5,532 nucleotides of DNA. It comes from Planctomycetota bacterium. GTDB lineage: Bacteria; Planctomycetota; B143-G9. The first letter of the stretch is position 1; the number at the start of each line of letters is the position of its first letter. Position numbers and translations under genes: made by a program. Of this stretch, positions 1 through 5,532 are shown piece by piece. Under the pieces are notes generated by a model, which ran no database searches, had not been told where the DNA came from, and was given only the letters and a program-made list of their open reading frames with translations. The stretch spans positions 1 to 5,532 of the forward strand of contig QNBY01000091.1 in NCBI GenBank assembly GCA_003644275.1. The letters run 5' to 3'.

Positions 1-1515
1 GTGAGGACGAACTCGCCGCGCGTGAGGCGGGCGAGGCGGACGGTGCTCCAGCTTCTGCTGGCGAACCACGAGCAGGAGTGCGCGAGCTGCATCCGCAACG
101 GGAACTGCGAGTTGCAGAAGCTGGCGCGGGAGGCCGGGGTTAGGGAGGTTCCCTACACCGGCGAGCGCAGGCGGGCCAACAAGGACGTCTCCAGCCCCAG
201 CATAGTGCGCGAGCCCGAGAAGTGCATCCTCTGCGGCCGGTGCGTGCGGGTGTGCGAGGAGATACAGGCGGTGGGAGCGATAGACTTCACCCGCCGCGGC
301 TTCTCCACGCTGGTGCTGCCTGCGTTCGACGACGGGCTGAACGTCACGGAATGCGTGAACTGCGGCCAGTGCGTGATGGCCTGCCCGACGGGGGCGCTGC
401 ACGAGCGGACCAGCATAGCGGAGGTGTGGCGCGCCATAGAGGACCCGGAGAAGGTGGTGGTGTTCCAGCACGCGCCCGCGATTTCGGTGTCCATCGGCGA
501 GGAATTCGGGATAATGGGCCGCTCCGACCTGACGGGGCTCATCGCGGCCGCGTTCAGGAGGCTCGGGGCGGACTACGTGTTCGACACGTCGTTCAGCGCG
601 GACCTCACCATCATGGAGGAGACGCACGAGCTGGTGGAGCGCATAAAGGCGGGCGGGCCATTCCCGCTGTTCACGAGCTGCAGCCCGGGCTGGGTGAAGT
701 TCGTGGAGCACAAGTTCCCGGAGTTCCTGCCGAACGTGTCGAGCTGCAAGTCGCCGCAGCAGATGATGGGCGCGCTGGTAAAGACCTTCTTCGCGAAGAG
801 GCTCGGCGTGGAGCCGTCGCGGATATACAGCGTTTCGGTGATGCCGTGCACGGCCAAGAAGTTCGAGGCGGCGCGGCCGGAGTTCTCGCGCGGCGGGCTC
901 TACGACATAGATGCGGTGCTCACCACGCGCGAGGCGGCGCAGATGATACGGGAGGCGGGGCTCGACCCGGCCGCCCTGCCCAGCGAGGAATGCGACGATC
1001 CGTTCGGCAAGCGGACGTCGGCGGGTAAGATATTCGGCGCGACCGGCGGCGTGGCGGAAGCGGCGTTGCGGACGGCGCACTGGATGGTCACCGGCAAGCC
1101 CGCGGGCAAGCTCGAAGTGGGCGCGGTTAGGGGGCTGGAAGGCGTGAAGACGTTCACCGCGACCATAGACGGGCTGGAGGTCAAGACGGCGGTGGCGTCC
1201 GGCCTGGCGAACGCGGCGCGGCTGCTGAAGCGGATAAAGGCCGGAGAGGCGTTCTTCCACTTCGTGGAGGTGATGGCCTGCCCCGGCGGGTGCATCGCCG
1301 GGGGCGGACAGCCGTACTCCGACGATCCCGAGGCGGTGAAGAAGCGCATGAACGCGCTGTACAACATAGACGGACACAGCACGTTGCGGCAGAGCCACGA
1401 GAACCCGGAGGTGCAGCGGCTCTACGCGGAATTCCTCGGCGAGCCCGGCGGGGAGCTGCCGCACGAGCTGCTCCACACCACCTACACGCCGCGCCGGGCG
1501 ACGGTGGGCGCATGA
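1..1515 (+). CDS. hydA: [FeFe]-hydrogenase catalytic subunit, group A (5' end cut off by the window)
   Basis: Cytoplasmic iron-only hydrogenase that interconverts protons and H2 at an H-cluster, taking electrons from ferredoxin and/or NAD(P)H partners. Visible domains in order, numbering codons from base 1: a His-Cys3 [4Fe-4S] site (H23, C27, C30, C36); two ferredoxin clusters (C75/78/81/85 and C118/121/124/128); the H-domain with L1 TSCSPGW (225-231), L2 MPCTAKKFE (281-289) and L3 EVMACPGGCIAGGG (423-436); and a C-terminal small-subunit-like region ending in HELLHTTY. Against remembered C. pasteurianum CpI numbering, the proton-path residues are all present (E207, E210, R214, C227, S247), as are M281 and K286. 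The GTG at base 1 is probably an internal Val: about 70 residues carrying the [2Fe-2S] domain should lie upstream. Total length would be near 575 residues, without the C-terminal cluster extension of Thermotoga HydA, so it resembles CpI or HndD. Oddity: Ser228 stands where CpI has a cluster-ligand Cys. Whether it works alone or in a bifurcating complex cannot be told here. Confidence 0.96.
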   Translation: MRTNSPRVRRARRTVLQLLLANHEQECASCIRNGNCELQKLAREAGVREVPYTGERRRANKDVSSPSIVREPEKCILCGRCVRVCEEIQAVGAIDFTRRGFSTLVLPAFDDGLNVTECVNCGQCVMACPTGALHERTSIAEVWRAIEDPEKVVVFQHAPAISVSIGEEFGIMGRSDLTGLIAAAFRRLGADYVFDTSFSADLTIMEETHELVERIKAGGPFPLFTSCSPGWVKFVEHKFPEFLPNVSSCKSPQQMMGALVKTFFAKRLGVEPSRIYSVSVMPCTAKKFEAARPEFSRGGLYDIDAVLTTREAAQMIREAGLDPAALPSEECDDPFGKRTSAGKIFGATGGVAEAALRTAHWMVTGKPAGKLEVGAVRGLEGVKTFTATIDGLEVKTAVASGLANAARLLKRIKAGEAFFHFVEVMACPGGCIAGGGQPYSDDPEAVKKRMNALYNIDGHSTLRQSHENPEVQRLYAEFLGEPGGELPHELLHTTYTPRRATVGA

Positions 1516-1517
1516 GG
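1514..1517 (+). promoter_or_regulatory. Ribosome binding site for the sensory hydrogenase-kinase
   Basis: GAGG overlaps the last bases of the hydrogenase TGA stop and lies 6 bases before ATG 1524. It decides in favour of 1524 over ATG 1512, which has no recognisable Shine-Dalgarno sequence in the preceding bases. The arrangement implies translational coupling between catalytic and sensory hydrogenase. Confidence 0.65.
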
Positions 1518-1523
1518 TCCGGG

Positions 1524-3533
1524 ATGTCCATAATCGAGACGATAAAGGAACGCTGCAAGCGGTGCTACACCTGCGTCAGGGAATGCCCCGCGAAGGCCAT
1601 CCGCATAGTGGACGGGCAGGCGTCCGTGATAGCGGAGCGCTGCATAGGATGCGGCAACTGCTATCTCGTCTGCACGCAGGACGCAAAGCGGGTGGCGAGC
1701 TCGGCGGGCCGGGTGCGCGCGCTGCTGGCGGGCGAAGCGCCGGTGGCGGCGATAGTTGCGCCGAGCTTTCCCGCCGAGTTCGTGGAATACGACGCGGGCA
1801 GGCTCGTGGCGGGGCTGCGGCGGCTGGGGTTCAAGCAGGTGCACGAGGTGGCCTTCGGGGCCGACCTGGTGAGCCGCGCCTACCGCGACCTCACCGCCCG
1901 GGCGAGCGGCACGAAGTGCTTCATCGGCACGTCCTGCCCCGCCGCCTACCTTTTCGTGGAGAAGTACCATCCCGAGCTGGTGGACAACCTGGCGCCGATA
2001 GTGTCGCCCATGGTAGCGACGGCGCGGGTGGTGAAGAAGCACTGGCCGGGGACGAAGGTGGTGTTCGTGGGGCCGTGCATCGCGAAGAAGCTGGAGGCGA
2101 TGGACCCGGACATAGCGGGCGAGGTGGACGAGGTGCTGATGTTCTCCGAGCTGCGGGAGATGTTCGCGGAGGAGGGCATCGAGCCTGAGAAGCTGGAGCC
2201 CAGCGAGTTCGACGAGCCGCGCGGGTTCCTCGGGTCCATCTTTCCGGTGCCGCGCGGGAGCCTGCGGTCGGCGCGGCTGGACGACGACCCGATAACGGCG
2301 CGCATCGCGGAGGTGAACGGGCGCTACCGCTTCGCGGGCGCGCTGGAGGAGCTGTCGAAGGGGATGATAAAGGCCGACTTCCTCGAGGTGCTGTGCTGCG
2401 AGGGCTGCACCATGGGGCCGGGGATGACCTCGGAGGGGCGGAGTTTCCTCAGGCGGCTTCGGGTGTCGGAGTACGCGCAGGAGCGCATCCACGAGATGGA
2501 CATGCGGCGGTGGCAGGTGACGCTCGACCGCTACGGCGACATAGACCTGACGCGGTCCTTCCGGCGCGAGGACAGGCGCATGAAGATACCCACCGAGGAA
2601 GAGATAAGGGCCATCCTGAAGCGCCTGGGGAAGGAGAAGCGGGAGGACGAGCTCAACTGCGGCGCGTGCGGCTACCACACCTGCCGGGAGCACGCCATCG
2701 CCATCTACCACGGCATCGCGGAATCCGAGATGTGCCTTCCGTACATGATAGAGGAGCTCAAGCACGCGCTGGAGCAACTGGAGGAGTCGCACCGGACGCT
2801 CCAGGAGGTGCAGGAGCAGCTCGTGCACAGCGAGAAGCTGGCGAGCATGGGCCAGCTCGCGGCGGGCATAGCGCACGAGGTGAACAACCCGCTCGGCACG
2901 GTGCTGCTCTACTCCAACCTGCTGCTCGACGACGTGAAGGACAACGAGGAGCTGCGCGAGGAAGTGGAGATGGTGGTGAAGGAGGCGCAGCGCTGCAAGC
3001 GGATAATCTCCAACCTTCTCGACTTCGCGCGCCAGAAGAAGGTGATAGCGGAGCGCACCGACATAGAGCGGCTCATAGACGAGACGCTCGCGGGCATACC
3101 GAAGCCGAAAGGGGTGGAGGTGGTCCGCGAGTACGGCGGCGTGGGCAAGATAGAGGAGGACCAGAGCCAGATAAAGCAGGTGTTCACCAATCTCATAAAG
3201 AACGCCTACGAGGCGATGGAGGAGACGGGCGGGAAGCTGGTGATACGCACCTTCGAGCTCGATGAGGACCGGGTGCGGCTGGAGTTCGCGGACACCGGGC
3301 CGGGTATAGAGCCCTCCATAAAGGGCAAGATATTCAACCCGTTCTTCACCACGAAGCCGCTGGGCAAGGGGACGGGCCTGGGCCTGGCGGTGTCCTACGG
3401 CATAGTGAAGATGCACCGAGGCGACATAGGCGTGGAGAGCGAGCCCGGCAAGGGGGCCGTCTTCCACGTCGTTTTGAGGCGAAGACTGACGGACACTACC
3501 GCTCCGATCGGAGGACAGCTATGGCAAAAGTGA
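1524..3533 (+). CDS. Sensory [FeFe]-hydrogenase (HydS-like, group C) fused to a histidine kinase
   Basis: Probable soluble H2 or redox sensor kinase, 669 aa. Domains from M1 at 1524: two [4Fe-4S] clusters (C11/14/17/21, C40/43/46/50); an H-cluster domain with L1 GTSCPAAY (C138), L2 GPCIAKKLE (C185) and L3 CEGCTMGPGM (C292, C295); a further [4Fe-4S] domain of the C-x2-C-x4-C-x16-C type (C379/382/387/404); a charged heptad-like helix (about 408-445); HisKA with HEVNNP at H451; and HATPase_c with N box N560, G1 DTGPGI at D590 and G2 GKGTGLGL at 614-621. Ser137 replaces the proton-shuttle Cys and Gly replaces the Met of MPC, both typical of sensory rather than fast catalytic enzymes. Only 47 residues separate C404 from H451, so no PAS domain fits. 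There is no signal peptide or membrane segment. I chose ATG 1524 because GAGG (1514-1517) sits 6 bases upstream; ATG 1512, overlapping the hydrogenase stop, is the alternative (673 aa). The 3' end overlaps the next gene by 13 bases. Confidence 0.93.
   Translation: MSIIETIKERCKRCYTCVRECPAKAIRIVDGQASVIAERCIGCGNCYLVCTQDAKRVASSAGRVRALLAGEAPVAAIVAPSFPAEFVEYDAGRLVAGLRRLGFKQVHEVAFGADLVSRAYRDLTARASGTKCFIGTSCPAAYLFVEKYHPELVDNLAPIVSPMVATARVVKKHWPGTKVVFVGPCIAKKLEAMDPDIAGEVDEVLMFSELREMFAEEGIEPEKLEPSEFDEPRGFLGSIFPVPRGSLRSARLDDDPITARIAEVNGRYRFAGALEELSKGMIKADFLEVLCCEGCTMGPGMTSEGRSFLRRLRVSEYAQERIHEMDMRRWQVTLDRYGDIDLTRSFRREDRRMKIPTEEEIRAILKRLGKEKREDELNCGACGYHTCREHAIAIYHGIAESEMCLPYMIEELKHALEQLEESHRTLQEVQEQLVHSEKLASMGQLAAGIAHEVNNPLGTVLLYSNLLLDDVKDNEELREEVEMVVKEAQRCKRIISNLLDFARQKKVIAERTDIERLIDETLAGIPKPKGVEVVREYGGVGKIEEDQSQIKQVFTNLIKNAYEAMEETGGKLVIRTFELDEDRVRLEFADTGPGIEPSIKGKIFNPFFTTKPLGKGTGLGLAVSYGIVKMHRGDIGVESEPGKGAVFHVVLRRRLTDTTAPIGGQLWQK
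3510..3514 (+). promoter_or_regulatory. Ribosome binding site for the single-domain response regulator
   Basis: GGAGG lies 6 bases before ATG 3521, within the last codons of the sensor kinase. It is a strong, well-spaced site that makes the 13-base overlap of the two genes credible. Confidence 0.85.
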
Positions 3534-3907
3534 TGATGGTGGACGACGATCCCGACTTCCTCGACATCCAGCGCGGCGTACTGGAGTCGAGGGGCCACGA
3601 GGTGATAACCGTCGAGAAGGCGTCCGAGGCGGTGGAGGCGGCGAGGCGCGAGAAGCCCGACGTCGTCGTGGTGGACCTGATGATGGAGGAAGAGGACGCC
3701 GGTTTCGAGCTGTGCTACCGCTTCAAGAAGGGCGAGGCCGGATTCGTGCCGCCGGTGGTGATGGTGACCGGCGTGGCGAGCGACCCGGGGATACCCTTCG
3801 ACGGCGGGGCGGACGGCGGCTGGATAAAGGCCGACGCCTTCCTCAACAAGCCGATAAGGCCGGAGGAACTCATCTCCGCCGTGGAGAGGCTCGCGGGAGG
3901 CGAATGA
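3521..3907 (+). CDS. Single-domain response regulator (stand-alone receiver)
   Basis: A 128-aa receiver with no effector domain, probably a phosphoryl acceptor or shuttle for the kinase encoded immediately upstream. The acidic pocket is D8-D9-D10, the phospho-acceptor is D52 (VVVVD at the end of beta 3), the switch residue is T83 (VMVTG) and the conserved lysine is K110 (FLNKP). The fold is complete but atypical. The loop after D52 reads LMMEEEDAG, lacking the usual proline and one residue longer than in CheY. The T83 to K110 interval is 27 residues, against 22 in CheY and in the next gene's receiver, because of a Gly/Asp-rich insertion around 88-105. The start is secure: GGAGG at 3510-3514 lies 6 bases before the ATG, inside the 3' end of the sensor kinase gene. 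Such receivers can act by protein contact or as relay intermediates; its partner here is inferred only from position. Confidence 0.93.
   Translation: MAKVMMVDDDPDFLDIQRGVLESRGHEVITVEKASEAVEAARREKPDVVVVDLMMEEEDAGFELCYRFKKGEAGFVPPVVMVTGVASDPGIPFDGGADGGWIKADAFLNKPIRPEELISAVERLAGGE
3896..3900 (+). promoter_or_regulatory. Ribosome binding site for the receiver-kinase hybrid
   Basis: GGAGG lies 6 bases before ATG 3907 and 3 bases before ATG 3904. Spacing favours 3907, giving a TGATG stop-start overlap with the response regulator gene. Confidence 0.8.
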
Positions 3908-5004
3908 TGGAAGCGGTGAGGATCCTCGTCATAGACGACGAGGAAGGGATGCGCCTCGGGTGCCGCAAGGTGCTGGAGAGGCGCGGGTTCGAAGTGAAGA
4001 CGGCCGCGGACGGAGCGGAGGGGCTTTCGCTTCTCCGCTCCGGCGGCATAGACCTCGCGCTGGTGGACTACAAGCTGCCGGACCGCGACGGCATGAGCAT
4101 ACTCGACGAGGTGCGCTCGGAAGGGCTGGACGTGCCGTGCATCATGATAACCGCCTACGCCACGCTGGAGTCGGCGGTCGCGGCCACCAAGAAGGGAGCC
4201 TACGACTTCCTCGCCAAGCCGTTCACGCCGGCGGAGCTGAACGCGGCGGTGGACAAGGCGGTGGAGTACATCCGGCTGCAGCGCGAAGCGAAGCGGCTGA
4301 AGGAGGAGAAGAAGCGGGTCCGGCTGGAGTTCGTGCGCATAGTGAGCCACGAGCTGAAGGCGCCGCTCGCCACCATCGAGGGCTACCTGACGAACCTACT
4401 GGAAGGCTACGCCGGGGACGATCCCGAGGCGTGGCGGCGGATACTGGAACGGTGCAAGCTGCGGGCCGAGGGGATGAGGAAGCTCATAGAGGACCTGCTC
4501 GACCTCACCCGCATAGAGAGCGGAAGCAAGGAGAGCCGCCCGGAGGAGATGGACCTGGCGGCCCTGCTGGACGACATAGTGGAGGTGTTCGAGCCTCAGG
4601 CGGAGCGCAAGAAGGTCGTCGTGGAGAAGGAATACCGGCCGCCCATACCCATGTTCGCGGACGTGGGGGAGCTGCGCATCGTGTTCACCAACCTGGTGAG
4701 CAACGCGATAAAGTACAACCGCGAGGGCGGAAAAGTGACGGTGAAGGCCGCCCGCGAGGGGGACGAGGTGACGGTGGAGGTGTCGGACACCGGCATAGGC
4801 ATCAGGGAGGAAGACCGCAAGAAACTGTTCACGGAGTTCTTCCGCGCCCGCACGCCGGAGACGAGGAACATACCGGGCTCGGGCCTGGGGCTCGCCATAG
4901 TGAGGAAGCTGGTGGAGTTGGGCGGAGGAAGGATAGAGGTGGAAAGCGAGTACGGCAAAGGGACCACGTTCCGCGTGACGCTTCCGGCCCGCAGGGAGGG
5001 GTGA
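3907..5004 (+). CDS. Receiver-histidine kinase hybrid (REC-HisKA-HATPase)
   Basis: A soluble kinase of 365 aa with its receiver at the N terminus, so its activity is probably controlled by phosphorylation from another kinase. The receiver (about 5-120) has D10-D11, phospho-acceptor D54, switch T82 (ITAYATLESAV) and K104 (AKPFTPAEL), resembling NtrC-type receivers. A charged helix (about 122-140) links it to HisKA, with phosphorylatable H148 in SHELKAPL. HATPase_c follows: N box N266 (NLVSNAIKYN), G1 DTGIGI at D294, an F-box-like segment, and G2 GSGLGLAI from 324. There is no membrane segment, PAS or GAF domain, and no DNA-binding output. The fourth residue after the His is Ala152 rather than the Thr or Asn usually needed for phosphatase activity. 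ATG 3907 overlaps the preceding TGA by one base and lies 6 bases after GGAGG (3896-3900); ATG 3904 is possible but only 3 bases from that site. The target of H148 phosphate is not in the window. Confidence 0.93.
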   Translation: MEAVRILVIDDEEGMRLGCRKVLERRGFEVKTAADGAEGLSLLRSGGIDLALVDYKLPDRDGMSILDEVRSEGLDVPCIMITAYATLESAVAATKKGAYDFLAKPFTPAELNAAVDKAVEYIRLQREAKRLKEEKKRVRLEFVRIVSHELKAPLATIEGYLTNLLEGYAGDDPEAWRRILERCKLRAEGMRKLIEDLLDLTRIESGSKESRPEEMDLAALLDDIVEVFEPQAERKKVVVEKEYRPPIPMFADVGELRIVFTNLVSNAIKYNREGGKVTVKAAREGDEVTVEVSDTGIGIREEDRKKLFTEFFRARTPETRNIPGSGLGLAIVRKLVELGGGRIEVESEYGKGTTFRVTLPARREG

Positions 5005-5057
5005 GGGCGCGGAGGGGGGCTTTCGCCCGGCTCAACTCGTGCTAACATTTGGGGGAT

Positions 5058-5532
5058 ATGGACGCATTCGTTCAGATACTCCAGCAGGCGCTGCTGGGCG
5101 GCGCGGTGGGATACGGCACGAACTGGCTGGCGATACGGCTGCTGTTCCGGCCCTACGAGCGCGTGAAGGTGGGGCCGTTTTCCTTCGGTCCCGGCGTGTT
5201 CGTGCGGCATCAGGAGAAGCTGGCGCGCGAGGTGGCGCGCATAGCGGCGGAATCCATCCTGACGGTGGACACGCTGAAGGAGAAGCTGGCCTCGGCGGAG
5301 CTGAGGGAATACTTCGAGGACAAGCTGGAAGGCTACCTGCGCGCGAAGGCGGACGAGGAATGGGGGCCGCCCGCGGAGCTGGTGCCGGAGGAGCTGCGGC
5401 GGGAATACCGCGAGCTGGTGCTGTACGCGCGGGGGCGGCTGCGGGAGGAGGTGGACCGCTTCATCGAGAGCGATGAGTTCGCGCGGGCGGTGGAAGGGGC
5501 GGTAACGGACGTGCTGGAGCACCACGGGAGGA
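5058..5532 (+). CDS. DUF445 family protein, N-terminal part (3' end beyond the window)
   Basis: An open frame of 158 codons runs from ATG 5058 to the right edge without a stop. The N terminus is hydrophobic and carries the family signature GYGTNWLAIRLLFRPY (18-33), followed by FSFGPGVFVRHQEKLA (41-56), which matches the TNxxAIxxLFRP and G-x-x-P-R-x-x-x-x-LA pattern of DUF445 proteins (YheB/YjiN type). The rest is a charged, helix-rich region, as expected of the family's long helical body. The N-terminal hydrophobic stretch (about 4-30) probably associates with the membrane. Function is not established for the family in general. An in-frame TAA at 5043 limits the start: ATG 5058 gives the classical N terminus, although the GGGGG at 5051-5055 is only 2 bases away, and TTG 5049 is a poor alternative. 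It follows the kinase gene by 53 bases and may be co-transcribed, but nothing links it functionally to hydrogen sensing. Confidence 0.88.
   Translation, partial: MDAFVQILQQALLGGAVGYGTNWLAIRLLFRPYERVKVGPFSFGPGVFVRHQEKLAREVARIAAESILTVDTLKEKLASAELREYFEDKLEGYLRAKADEEWGPPAELVPEELRREYRELVLYARGRLREEVDRFIESDEFARAVEGAVTDVLEHHGR

Noticed and set aside
1290..1523. In-frame upstream extension of the sensory hydrogenase gene to ATG 1290
   Set aside because: It would overlap the conserved L3 region and C terminus of the catalytic hydrogenase, and its extra residues are Arg/Ala-rich with no family similarity. Homologous proteins begin close to the first ferredoxin motif, in agreement with ATG 1524.
1482..3467. 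A 661-codon open frame on the minus strand, opposite the sensory hydrogenase-kinase
   Set aside because: Its translation is Leu/Arg/His/Ala-rich without recognisable motifs and mirrors a clearly real gene. It is an artefact of high GC at third codon positions.
5005..5030. Possible terminator hairpin after the receiver-kinase gene (GGGC TTTC GCCC at 5017-5028)
   Set aside because: The best stem is only four pairs, flanking bases do not extend it, and no T-tract follows. It is too weak to call a rho-independent terminator.
5031..5057. Possible promoter before the DUF445 gene (TAACAT at 5043-5048 as a -10 element)
   Set aside because: No convincing -35 element lies 16-18 bases upstream, and the start point would fall almost on the ATG.
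5039..5476. A 145-codon + strand frame overlapping the start of the DUF445 gene
   Set aside because: It is Gly/Ala/Arg-rich low-complexity translation in another frame; the frame from ATG 5058 carries the clear family signature and continues past the window.
1..5532. CRISPR arrays, tRNA or rRNA genes, insertion sequences, long direct or inverted repeats
   Set aside because: None seen on reading; the window is almost entirely protein-coding, the only intergenic gap being 5005-5057.

Overview
The window is a GC-rich stretch (about two thirds G+C by eye) from an anaerobic, hydrogen-metabolising bacterium. Isoleucine is mostly coded by ATA despite the high GC, and AGG is common for arginine. This fits a deep-branching anaerobe; Synergistota is my weak guess, and the lineage cannot be fixed from this sequence alone. 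All genes lie on the + strand, tightly packed.

Layout: (1) 1-1515, the 3' part of a group A [FeFe]-hydrogenase catalytic subunit, whose N-terminal [2Fe-2S] domain lies upstream of the window; (2) 1524-3533, a sensory-type [FeFe]-hydrogenase (HydS-like, group C) fused directly to a histidine kinase; (3) 3521-3907, a single-domain response regulator; (4) 3907-5004, a protein with an N-terminal receiver followed by a complete histidine kinase; (5) 5058 to the end, the start of a DUF445 family membrane-associated protein, open at the right edge. Genes 1-4 overlap or touch at their junctions, and GAGG or GGAGG ribosome binding sites lie inside the preceding gene, so they look like one translationally coupled operon. 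Only 53 bases separate gene 4 from gene 5.

Reading of the system: a working hydrogenase is made together with a soluble second H-cluster protein that appears tuned for sensing (proton-shuttle Cys replaced by Ser, GPC instead of MPC, CEGC-type third motif) and whose output is a kinase. Two receivers and a second kinase follow, which suggests a cytoplasmic H2- or redox-sensing phosphorelay coupled to hydrogenase expression or activity. No DNA-binding or other effector domain is visible in the window, so the final output is unknown. Two sequence details deserve attention: the catalytic hydrogenase has TSCSP where the textbook motif is TSCCP, with an extra Cys 21 residues on; and the sensory hydrogenase joins its kinase without the PAS domain usual for HydS.
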